Below are positions 15,503 to 25,600 of a DNA stretch of 42,896 nucleotides, one piece after another. The stretch is from positions 1 through 42,896 of IMG/VR virus record IMGVR_UViG_3300032323_001293; one strand, written 5' to 3'. Both the position numbers and the translations under genes were made by a program. How positions within the stretch are numbered: the stretch's first letter is position 1; every line of letters begins with the position of its first letter. Source of the stretch: a virus. Below the pieces are notes generated by a model that made no database searches, was not told the origin of the DNA, and saw only the letters and a list, made by a program, of their open reading frames with translations.

Positions 15503-17362
15503 ATGTCTACCACACAACTTCAAGAAGTTAGGCAAACACAGACCACAATTCCCGACTACGCCAAGCGCTATGTCGAGGACTTGCTGGGGCAAGGCGCAGC
15601 AACCATTTACCGCACCCAAGGCACGACCAACGGGATGCCCAACATCGTTGGGTTTCAACCTTTTCGGGCGTACCAAGGCGAGCGCGTAGCGCAGTTCACC
15701 CCGTTGCAGCAGCAGGCGTTTGGCGCTGCCGGGCAACTGCGAGTCCCTGACCAGATGTACAACGCTTCGCAGATTGCGCAGCGTGCTGCGACTATGGCAG
15801 GGCAGAGCGCATACAACCCGACAAACTTCCAAGCTGGGATGGCCACTGCGCCCCAGTTGGAGCGCTTTCAAATGGGGCCTGCGCAGCAAGTCTATTCTCG
15901 GGAGAACATTGCCCCAACAATGAGCAGTGCGAGGATGGACTACGACCCCAATCTGCGCAACTATCAGATGGGGGCCGCCCCAAGCGTCACTGCTGACCGT
16001 GTTGGCACACCCACAATGACGGCTGCACGGATGCAGTTTGACCCCAACCTGCGCAACTACCAGATGGGTCCGGCGCAAGCAGTGAACACGCAGTCGTTTG
16101 CACAACCCGGCGCGGCTGGCGCATACATGTCTCCGTACATGCAGAACGTGGTGGACATCAGCAAACGCGAAGCCCAGCGTCAAGCGGATATCGCCGCCAC
16201 ACAACGTGGTGCTCGGTTTGCCAGCGCAGGCGCTTTTGGTGGCGCACGTCAAGCAATTGAGAACGCTGAAGCGCAGCGTAATCTGGCAACCCAGATGGGC
16301 GACATTCAGGCAACGGGCTTGCAGAACGCGTATCAGCAAGCGCAGCAGCAATTCAATGCAGATCAGGCGCGAGCGCTTGCAGCAAATCAAGCCAACCAAC
16401 AGGCGGGCTTAACTGTTGGCGGGCAAAACCTTCAGTCGCTGTTGAGCACGCAGCAACTTGGCACTCAGACCGGTTTGCAGTCCGCCTTGGCCAACCTGAA
16501 CGCAGAGCAGCAGGCCGGTGTTCAAAACATGGCTGCGTATCTGCAGGCAGGGGGCATGAATCAGCAAGCGGCATTGCAAGCAGCACTGGCCAACCAACAG
16601 GCCAGTCTGACGGTAGGCCGTGAAAATCTGGGCGCTCTTCAGAACACGCAACAGCTCGGTGCAAACATCGGGTTGCAGACCGGACTGGCCAACCTGAACA
16701 ACGCACAGCAAGCTGGCGTGCAGAACATGGCGGCATACTTGCAAACGCAAGGCTTGAACGCGCAACAGGCAATGCAAGCTGCTCTGGCCAACCAAGCGGC
16801 GGGGATGAATGTTGGGCAATTGAACCAGCAGTCTCTGCTGTCCACGCAAGCGCTTGGCGCACAAAACAGCATGCAAGCGCAGCTGGCCAATCAACAAGCG
16901 ATGCAGAACGCTGCTCAGTTGCGCGAGCAATCGGCGCAGTACGGCGCAGGTTTCGGGCTTCAAGCATTGCAGGCATCTTTGCAAGGTGCGGGGCAGCTTG
17001 GTCAGCTTGGCCAGAGCATCTACGGCCAGAACGTAGGCAACATTGGCTTGCAAAACCAGTTGGGCACACAGCAGCAACAGCAAGTTCAGAACGTCCTCGG
17101 CAGCCAATACCAAGACTACCTGAACCAAGAAAATTTGCCATATCGCCAGCTCGGCTTTATGTCCGACATGCTGCGCGGTCTGCCGCTCAACCAGTCATCT
17201 GTGTACACAAACTCAAGCACATCCGTTCCACAGCCTTCAACAGCCAACCAGATACTGGGTCTCGGTGGAGCCGCGCTCAGCGCCTTTGGCGGAAGAGGGC
17301 TTAAAGAAGGCGGGGCCGTAGGCTCCGGTTTGGCTGACTTGGCTGTTTCTCGCATGGCATAA
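15503..17362 (+). CDS. Gln-rich repeat virion protein, helical hendecads
   Basis: 619 residues with a TTAAGGAAA ribosome-binding site. Residues about 110-195 contain two copies of (D/F)-D-P-N-L-R-N-Y-Q-M-G, 32 residues apart. Residues 205-260 are conserved-looking ('AYMSPYMQNVVDISKREAQRQADIAATQRGARFASAGAFGGARQAIENAE'). From residue 301 on there are two exact 66-residue units plus a partial third, each built of six 11-residue blocks of pattern x-x-L-x-x-x-x-x-N-x-Q. This gives a long amphipathic helix. The end is 'GLKEGGAVGSGLADLAVSRMA'. An internal or ejection protein forming a helical tube is plausible; function is inferred. Confidence 0.65.
   Translation: MSTTQLQEVRQTQTTIPDYAKRYVEDLLGQGAATIYRTQGTTNGMPNIVGFQPFRAYQGERVAQFTPLQQQAFGAAGQLRVPDQMYNASQIAQRAATMAGQSAYNPTNFQAGMATAPQLERFQMGPAQQVYSRENIAPTMSSARMDYDPNLRNYQMGAAPSVTADRVGTPTMTAARMQFDPNLRNYQMGPAQAVNTQSFAQPGAAGAYMSPYMQNVVDISKREAQRQADIAATQRGARFASAGAFGGARQAIENAEAQRNLATQMGDIQATGLQNAYQQAQQQFNADQARALAANQANQQAGLTVGGQNLQSLLSTQQLGTQTGLQSALANLNAEQQAGVQNMAAYLQAGGMNQQAALQAALANQQASLTVGRENLGALQNTQQLGANIGLQTGLANLNNAQQAGVQNMAAYLQTQGLNAQQAMQAALANQAAGMNVGQLNQQSLLSTQALGAQNSMQAQLANQQAMQNAAQLREQSAQYGAGFGLQALQASLQGAGQLGQLGQSIYGQNVGNIGLQNQLGTQQQQQVQNVLGSQYQDYLNQENLPYRQLGFMSDMLRGLPLNQSSVYTNSSTSVPQPSTANQILGLGGAALSAFGGRGLKEGGAVGSGLADLAVSRMA
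16403..16996 (+). repeat. 66-residue (198-bp) tandem units made of 11-residue helical repeats
   Basis: Unit 1 begins at 16403 (AGLTVGGQNLQ), unit 2 at 16601 (ASLTVGRENLG) and unit 3 at 16799 (AGMNVGQLNQQ), an exact 198-bp spacing. Each full unit divides into six 11-mers with Leu at position 3 and mostly Asn at position 9. Unit 3 decays after about four 11-mers. The DNA copies differ by many substitutions. Confidence 0.85.
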
Positions 17363-17371
17363 GGAATCATC

Positions 17372-19573
17372 ATGCTCGGACTTAACGTCAACAAGATCAC
17401 ATCCATGCTGGCGAAGCTGGCAGACAATGCGTTGCAGGGATACGCGGCAATGCACAAGGGCAATCCATACATTTTGTCGCTTGCAGTGGCCGAGGCAAAC
17501 CGCCGTAAAGAGCTGCGTGCAGCCGGGAGCGCACAGGCTGCGCAACCGCAACCAAAAGTGGCAGATGTAGCGATTGCAAACATGACCTTGCCTGAACAAC
17601 AAGGCATTGGGGCTCTGCCTGCAAACAACATGCAGTTTGCGGCCGAAGGCGGCATTTTGGGGTACGCAGATAACGAAGAGCCTGTGCAGATGATGGCCAA
17701 GGGCGGTAGGACAAACATGTACGGCGACGGCATGTCGATGTTTGACAGTGCGTTGGATCGAGAAAACGTGACAAATCCTGCCGAACGTGCGTTCCTAAAA
17801 GCCATTCACGTTCAGGAGTCTGGCGGCAAAGCACGCGCAAAAACGTCCAACCGAGAAGCGCACGGCGCGATGCAAGTTTTGCCAGCTACGTTTAAGGCGA
17901 TGGCTGATCCGGGCATGGACATCAATGACCCCATGGACAACATGCGTGCGGGGATACGGTATGGGCGACAAGGCTTTCGCGCTGCAAAGGGCGACCCTGT
18001 GTTGGCCGGAGCGTTTTACTACGGCGGCCCCGGCGGCATGCGCAAACTTCAGCGCGGCCAAACCGTGTCGGACCCCAAGAACCCCCGCGCTCCAAACACT
18101 TTGCAGTACGGCGAAAGTGTTGCCCGCAGAATGCAGCAAATTTTGGCCGGGTCACAGACAAGACCTCCACAGCCTGCGCCAGCTGCGCCAGCTGCGCCAG
18201 ATGTGCCGCGTACACGCGAAATACCGCCTATGCTGTTTGCATCTGCGCCCCAGAGCGCAGGCATTCCGTCGCACAGCGAAGCGCCTATCGGTGATGTTCG
18301 GATGGGGCAGCACGCAGGGATCGAGGACGCCACACGCTACCGCGCCGCAGATCAGGCCATGGCTTCTGCCCAACAACCTACACAGATGATGGCGGGCGGC
18401 GGGCACATCCCCCGCTACAACGGTGAGTTTGATTCTGTCGTGGGCATAAGCCCCGAGTTTGGGGGCGAACCGCCAGCGCCATATGTTGCGCCACCAGACC
18501 AAGCATCTATGCGCAAAGTGGCGGCTTCCCCGTATGTGCAGCAGGGTCCTCGCAGCGCGGAAGAGGTGGCCATGCTGCGGCGATACCCAGTTCCGGTTAA
18601 AGCAGGCAGCGCAAAAGCGCGTCCAGACCTCGTCCAAAACGAAGGTGCGGGAGGTGCGGGAGGTGCGCCTTCGTACGCTGCCCCAAGCATGGACATCTCC
18701 AAAATGTTCACATCGGCCATGGACAGCATGCAAGGTAGGGAGCACCCGCAGGCAAAAGAAATTGAAGCGCTGGGGAAAGAAAGCGTGAAAGCCGCTGAAG
18801 CAGATGTGGCAGGACTGGAGGCCATTCACAAACGCTTTGAGGACATCTTCAAAGGTCGCCGTGAGCGTCTTGGCACGCGTGAAGAAGAAGTGGGCAAGCT
18901 CAAAGAAGAAGCAGGCCGCATGGCAATGATCAACTTTGGTTTGGCCATGGCACAAACGCCCGGAAAAGGTTTGAGCGGCCTACTGAGCGGTCTGACTGCG
19001 GGTGCCAAAGCGGGGTCTGCAGAGTACGCCAAAGGCATGGACAAGTTCCGCGCAGCGCAAGAAAAACTCAACGATGCAAAAGATCGCTTGGAAGAGATCG
19101 AGGCTGGACGTGCTGAGATGACTGCCCGCGAACTGCACAAGGGGCGCATGGCTGTGCGCACAGCAATGCTTGGCGCACGGAAAGACATGATCAACGCCAA
19201 CATGGAGATGTTCAAGCTTAACGAAACAAAGGGCACGAAATTGTTTGATGCCCAGATGCAGCTGGGGCTTGAGCAATTACGGCAGTCAGGTGCAAACGAA
19301 CGCGCCGCTATGCCTACGGGCGAAGCGCGCACGTACATGATGCTGGGTGAGGGGCGCACGGACAAAGAGCGCTTCACCTCTGGTTTAGCCCAGTTCAAAG
19401 AGATGATGGGCGACAAACAGGGGTCGCAAATGTTCAAAATGTTCTTGGAGACAAACGCTGACCGCGCTAAAAACGCGTTGCCGCCACTCTCTCCTGAGCA
19501 GTTTAGAAAGCAGTCCGCTGCATTCTACGGACCGCCGACAGCGATTGACATCGCAAACCCCACTCGGCAATAA
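17372..19573 (+). CDS. Virion-associated lytic transglycosylase (SLT/GH23 domain)
   Basis: 733 residues, AAGGAA ribosome-binding site. Residues about 138-245 form a soluble lytic transglycosylase domain: catalytic Glu149 in 'IHVQESGGKARAKTSN', 'GAMQVLP' at 165-171, and 'LAGAFYYGGPGGM' at 211-223. It should cleave peptidoglycan locally during genome entry. The N-terminus contains an Ala-rich helix and Gly motifs (AEGGILGYAD, MMAKGGRTNMYGDG). Residues 430-640 are a charged coiled-coil region ('EVGKLKEEAGRMAMINFGLAMAQTPGKG', 'KLNDAKDRLEEIEAGRAEMTARELHKGRM'). It is separate from the lysis endolysin and sits between the other internal proteins and the giant protein, as in T7-type ejectosomes. Confidence 0.88.
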   Translation: MLGLNVNKITSMLAKLADNALQGYAAMHKGNPYILSLAVAEANRRKELRAAGSAQAAQPQPKVADVAIANMTLPEQQGIGALPANNMQFAAEGGILGYADNEEPVQMMAKGGRTNMYGDGMSMFDSALDRENVTNPAERAFLKAIHVQESGGKARAKTSNREAHGAMQVLPATFKAMADPGMDINDPMDNMRAGIRYGRQGFRAAKGDPVLAGAFYYGGPGGMRKLQRGQTVSDPKNPRAPNTLQYGESVARRMQQILAGSQTRPPQPAPAAPAAPDVPRTREIPPMLFASAPQSAGIPSHSEAPIGDVRMGQHAGIEDATRYRAADQAMASAQQPTQMMAGGGHIPRYNGEFDSVVGISPEFGGEPPAPYVAPPDQASMRKVAASPYVQQGPRSAEEVAMLRRYPVPVKAGSAKARPDLVQNEGAGGAGGAPSYAAPSMDISKMFTSAMDSMQGREHPQAKEIEALGKESVKAAEADVAGLEAIHKRFEDIFKGRRERLGTREEEVGKLKEEAGRMAMINFGLAMAQTPGKGLSGLLSGLTAGAKAGSAEYAKGMDKFRAAQEKLNDAKDRLEEIEAGRAEMTARELHKGRMAVRTAMLGARKDMINANMEMFKLNETKGTKLFDAQMQLGLEQLRQSGANERAAMPTGEARTYMMLGEGRTDKERFTSGLAQFKEMMGDKQGSQMFKMFLETNADRAKNALPPLSPEQFRKQSAAFYGPPTAIDIANPTRQ

Positions 19574-19581
19574 TCGACAAA

Positions 19582-19609
19582 CCCCCAATCAGTACGGCGC
19601 TGGTGGGGG
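19582..19609 (+). terminator. Stem-loop between transglycosylase and giant gene
   Basis: CCCCCA (19582-19587) pairs with TGGGGG (19604-19609); after a 2x1 internal loop CAG (19590-19592) pairs with CTG (19600-19602) around a seven-base loop. The stem follows the TAA stop by nine bases. The following bases (CATTTCC) are only weakly T-rich, so it may attenuate, stabilise the 3' end of the upstream message, or set lower expression of the giant gene rather than fully terminate. Confidence 0.5.
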
Positions 19610-19639
19610 CATTTCCAGCCGACACAATTTGAGCACAAC

Positions 19640-22600
19640 ATGGCAAAAGCACTCCCTCTACCAGACGGCACAACTGTAGCAATTCGTGAGGGGGAGACCC
19701 CTGCGCAAACATGGGAGCGTGCTCAGCGCATGTACCCGGAAGCCTTTGGGTTTGACAAAGAAACAGAAGAAGGCCCTAAGCAAGACACCAAGGGATTCAA
19801 GGCTGCGGCTTCCGCAGGCTTCACCCGTCTGGGCGGCGAATTCGAGTTGCTCAAAGGCAAGGTAGGAGCTCAAAGCGAAGCCGAGGCGCAGCAAAAATAC
19901 GAAGCGGCCCAGAGACGCGCACAGGAGCGCTTCACCCCCACCGAAGAAGGCTGGTCTGAAGCCCCATGGCAAAAATTCAAGGAGACTCTTGGCGGGTCTG
20001 TACCCTACATGGCCGCCCCTGCGGCTGCCGGTCTTGCTGCACTGGCTCTCCCCGTGTCGGCCCCTGTTGCGGTAGGCGCGGGCTTGCTGGGTGCGGGCGC
20101 TGTCTCTACAGGGCAGTTCACTGGCTCTAACCTTGCCCGTCAAGTCGAGACGGGTAAATCACTGGAAGAAGCCAGTGGGGCAGCCGCCTTTGGCGCAGCC
20201 ATCCCCCAAGCCTTGATTGACACTGCTGCTATGGCGTTGCTGCCCGGTGTGGGCAAGCTGTTCGGCTCCGTGGGCTCCAAGCTGACAACCGAGCAGGCCA
20301 AGGCCATTGCCAACCAGACGCTGAGCAAGACCGCCATGGACTACACCGCCAAGACGGGCATGGCCATGGGCCGCGAAGGTCTCACCGAAGTTGTGCAACA
20401 GTCGCTTGAGCGTCTGCAGGCTGGCTTGAATATCGCTGACCCCGAAGCCCGCGAAGAGTACATCGAGAGCTTTATTGGTGGCGCTGTGTTGGGCGGCGCT
20501 ATCGCTCCTGTAGGCCGTGCCATCGAGCGCAGCGGAGCCAAGACACAGGCAGCCAGAGCCGAGCGTGATGAGCGCAACGCCGCTGCCAAAGTCGCTGCTG
20601 AGCAAGAACGTATTACCGCTGAAAAAGAGGAAGCCGAGCGTCAGACCCCTGAGTACGCGCTGCGAATTGTCAACGAACAGAATGCGCTGGAGCAAGAAAA
20701 GATTGCGCTGCAGCAGCAAGTGCGCAAAATCGCCAAGGACTCGCCCACCGAGGCAGAGGACAAAGCGTTCAACAAAGAAATCCAAGCGCAGCTCAACGCC
20801 AACGCCGCTGCTCGAAACGAACGTGCCTCAGAAGTCTCCCGCGTAAAGCAGTCCGGCCTGTACCAGCAAGCACTGGAGCAGGAGCGTGTGGCAGGTCTGA
20901 CGCCTGAAGAGTACGCGCTGGAACAAGCAAGACCCGTCAGCGACAGGGCTGTAAAGGCAGCGGAGCCCGATCTTGAAGGCTACTACGAGCAGCAAATTCT
21001 TGTCCCAAGCGAAGAGCGCCGCAAAGCGGAAGAAGCTGACCGCGCCCGCGCTGCGGCGGTCCCTGCCGCATATGCCGCCGAGCGCATGGAGTTGGCCCGC
21101 GCCCAGATGTATGAGCCATCAGGGCAAGACTACGTTGACTACCTGCTGCAAGACCCGTACAAGGCAGGGCTCGTGATTGAGACCAAGACGCCACTGCCCG
21201 GTTTGACGTCCAGCGAGAGCAGCTTGATCCGCAAAGAAGCTGCCAAGCGCCTCAAGGCCATGAGCAAAGAAGAGCTGGCTGCACGTCAAGCAGAGCTGCA
21301 AGGTCAGCAGGTGAGCGCAGAACCAGCAAACCCCATGGCTGCTTTCATGGAGCAGTCTGACGCGCTGGATGTGGATCGTCGGCAAGGTCTCACGGATGCA
21401 GATATTGCGTTTGCTGAGCGGCAAGCAGCGATGCCAACCACGACAATTACGCAGGGCGAGTTGTTTGGCGGTGCGGAGCAACGCGTCAACATGCCCCAAA
21501 CCGGGACTCCGGTGGACATCAACGCGCAGATTGCCGAGTTGGAAAAACAACTGGATGTGGCCAAGAGTTATGGCGCACCTGACTCTGCTACCCGCCCAAG
21601 CGATCGTGAAGGCCGACGTGCAAACCGCGAACGCGTGTCTTACCTCATAGAACAGATCAAGGATTTGAAAGCACGTCAGGCCAAGATTGAAGCGGGAGCC
21701 CCAATGGGGGGCGACACTGACGCCGTACGTGCGTACATTGCCGCCGGAACTCCCGAGCGTGCCCCCAACCAGACAGTTGAAGATTGGTATGCCAGCCTGC
21801 CAGAAAACGCAGGCACCATGTCAGCACTGCCAGAGCAAGAAAAAGCCCGACGCGAAGCAGCGGACGCCCGCACTGCTGCGGCACAAGATGTCATCCTGAA
21901 TCGTCAACAAGACCGTCGCGAAGCGGTTATCGGTAATCTGCTCAAAGAAATTCAGGCGGTGCGTGGCCGACTCAAGCCGGAGACCATCACGCAGATCACC
22001 CGAGATGTTGACGCCATCCTCAATAAACCTGAAGACTCCGATGCGGCGCTGCGGGCTTTGGATGATTTGAGCGCTCGCTGGCGTGCAGGTACGCAACGTG
22101 GAAAATTTGGCGCTGCGGTCCCCACCCCAACCCAAACCAGCGAAGACATGCTGCGCACGCAAATGGATCGTGTTTTTGCGCAGAACGATCAGAGCACCCG
22201 CACTGAGCGCCGCGAGAAGTACGGTCCGCAGGACATGGCGTTGCTCCGCCAGATTGCCGACAACTTCAAAGCGTTTAGCGCCAGCCCAGAGCGTCGCAAC
22301 ATGGCGGGTGAATGGCTCAACCGCTTGACTACAACCGGCCGTTCCAGCCCAGAGATGTCCCGCGACTTGCAAAACGAGTTGGTACGACTGGAGCAAGGCA
22401 AGCGTTCCGAGACAGAGAAAGGCCGCACCGCCGTCCAAGGCGAGCTGGACGCTGAACTCATGCCAGAAGCCGTCGCTCCTCAGTCTGAGACCCGTGTGGT
22501 CAAAGGCAAGGTGCAGTACGTCTCTCCCGAAGACGTCGGCCCGTTGCAAGGCTCTGCCGCTGAGCGCTACGCGCCAATTCAAAAGGGCGTCATTTTTGAT

Positions 22601-25600
22601 ACGCCTGAAGAGCTTGACCGCTACTTGGCCAGCGACTACTTGAAAGAAGCGCGGGAGAACCAAGGCTTAGCCCGTGAGACGGTGTCCCGTTTAAGCAGAC
22701 AAGTCACAGAGTACGAGACCAAGATCGCGGACACGCAAAAGCAAATTGACGCGCTGCAAGAACGTAGGTCGGAGCTTCAAACCGTGCAAGTGTCTGAGCG
22801 CCGTGCCGCTGACAAAATTATTGCCGACACAGAGGTTCAGCTTGCCAATTTGCTCACGCAACTGGCCGACGACCTTGGCTCAATCCGCATGGCGTACGAG
22901 CAGGCGGAACTCAATCTGGCTGCGGCCGAAGCACGCTCCGAAGAAACCAGCCGACTGATTGCCAACAACATTGCCAGCTTTGAGTACATGGACAACAAGG
23001 TGGTCCGTGCTGCGGAAGCCACTGTTGCCGCAAAAGCGGAACTGCGCAAGGCCCGCAACAAGTTGGGCAGTCTGGAAGAAAAGCGCCCTGCCATTGACGA
23101 AGCACAACGCAAAGTGATTGACGCTTTGCAGCGCCAGCGCAACCCGCTCTTGTACGAGATGCAGGAGAAGATGCAGGACCTGCAAAAACGACAATCACTG
23201 GCGCGGGTCACGCAGCCACGCACGGTTGAGCGGCTTCAAAAAGAGATTGATGCGCTGGAAGACTTGATGGACATGCAGCGGGATAACCCGTACGTGCCCT
23301 CTTCGGCCATGGTTACGTTCTTGAACAACGATTTGCAGTTGCAAATGGACGCCATGCAAGACCGCCAAAAGATTGGTGCCGCCAAACGCTCTGTCATCCA
23401 CTTCAAGAAAAAGCTGGACAAAGCGGCTGCCGATTTGAAGGTGGACATCTCTACGCACCCCGAAGTTAAAGCACTGCGTGAGCAGATTGGCATAGTCAAA
23501 GAACGCGGTACCGACGCGCTGCGCGGCGTAGAAGGTGAGCTGGCACTGTTGGACTCCGAGATCGAGAAGGCCCAGCTTGCACAACAGGCTGCCCAGCGCC
23601 AAGCGGACAACATTGAAGACCAGATCATCAAAGCGGGAGAGGAGCGTACTTTTGCCGGGCAGCTTGCCGCTGGTACTCCCGATACCCGCTCAGCGCTTGA
23701 CCGTGCCGAGGCATTGGCCAAAGACAAGCAAAAGTTGGAAGAGTTCCAAGGCCGCACTGAGCGCCTTGCTGCACTGCCCGGTCAGCGCATCGACTTCAGC
23801 AAGCGTCAGGAAATGTTGCAGATGGTCAACGCGGCCACCGAAGACTTTGCTCAACTAGACGCAGACATAGAGGCTTTGCGTGAAGGCGTTGAAGAGTTGC
23901 AAGTGCGCGACCATTTCATGCACGAAGAGATGCTGGACCTGCAGGATCAGGCCAAGTCGTTCCGTGGCCCACGCAAGAACAGCAAGGCAGGCAAAGAACA
24001 TTTTGCCAAGATGGAAGAGCACAAGAAAAAAATGGAGGAGAACAACAAGCGCATCCAGTCTTTGCGCGACTCCATCACGCAGTACGAGAAGACCCGCGCC
24101 ACCAAGCAGGCAGCGTTGGCCAAAGCTGAACGCGCTACGTCGAGTGATCCTGAAATTTATCAGGAGATCACCAAGTCAATTGACGCCCGCATGGACAAGC
24201 TGGACAAGACCATTGCAGGCAAACAAGCTGCGGTTGTCAAAGCGGATGCCGCTATTCTGGAGATGGCCCGTGACATCAAGGCCAAGGCAGACGAGGGCAA
24301 GACTGCCCCAGAGAAACTGGCCAAGATGCGCGAGCGCCTCAAAGTGCTCAAGGCTTCACAAGCTGACCGCAAAAAACACCTGAAAGAGTACACCAAGGAA
24401 CGCGACGTGCTTAAAGCCCGCCGTTCCAACCGCTTGGGCATTACCCGAACAGACGTGCTCACTGGTAAAAATGTGGCAGGTGGGCGCGGTAAAAAAGCCA
24501 CCCTCACTGAGCAAGAACTCATGGACGCCGAAATTGATCGCGTGCAGGAGTTGGCCCGCGCTCAAGAGCGCAAGGCGGAGATGGACAAAGGCATGGCGGC
24601 TTTGCAAAAAGCCAAAGAACCAAAGACCGAAGCCAAGAAGACCGAGCGGGCCGACCGCATCGCCAAACTGCAAGCCGACATCAACAAGCAGCAGAAGCTG
24701 ATTGACTCGCTGCAACCCAAAACAGTGGGCGCTGTGTCGCAGGCCACCAAGATCGAGTCCAGCGCCCCCGCAAAGCTCCGCGCAGGTACTGCCGAGACCA
24801 AGGCGCAGCCCGGTGTTTCCCGTCGCCCGATCGTGGAGACCCGTACCGTTGCGCTGCCAACAACCAAGCAAGCCATCAAGGATGCCAACGCGTTTGCAGC
24901 CAAGATTGCTGCGGCAAAAACAAAAGACCAGCGCACCAAGCTGGTGGCGGAGCAGAACGAAGCAACGCTTGCGGATATTGAAGATGCTCTGTACAACAAC
25001 GTCGAGCGCCAAGAGCAGCGCATACTTGCTTTGGAACAAGAACGAGAGCAGTTAAAAGGTGCAAAAGGACCCGCAGCAGTTGCCCGATTTGATGAAATCA
25101 ACAGAGCGCTGCAAGGGGGAAGGACTGCGGACGGGAATGTTGTTACAAAGACGTTCTACGATTATTTAGCACTGGCCAAAAAGAAGTTAGCCGATTTTGA
25201 AGCAGCGCTCGCAGAGGCTGAAACGCCGGGCATTACAGAAGCCGAAGCCAAAGAAGACGCTGAGCGTGCCGAGTATGGCGCGGCGATTACTAAGCTCGGT
25301 GAAGTTAAAGGCGGCACTGGGGTCAGCAATTTTGATATGGGCGTTTCTACGGACAACTCTACCGGTTTTGAGTTCTCCCGTGGCGCACCTGCGGATGGTG
25401 GGCAAACCGTAGCGGCGCTTGAAAAAGCGTTGGACAAAGTTGTGGGCGATCCCGGTGTTGCAGGCAAACGCATCAAGATTTTCCAGTCCGTCAGCGACTT
25501 GTTCAACGACCCCGCTTACAAGTATGACTACGACGGAGCTGACATTCCTGCGGATGCTAAGGCGTTTGTAAACCCGAAGAACGGGCAAGTGTTTATGTTT

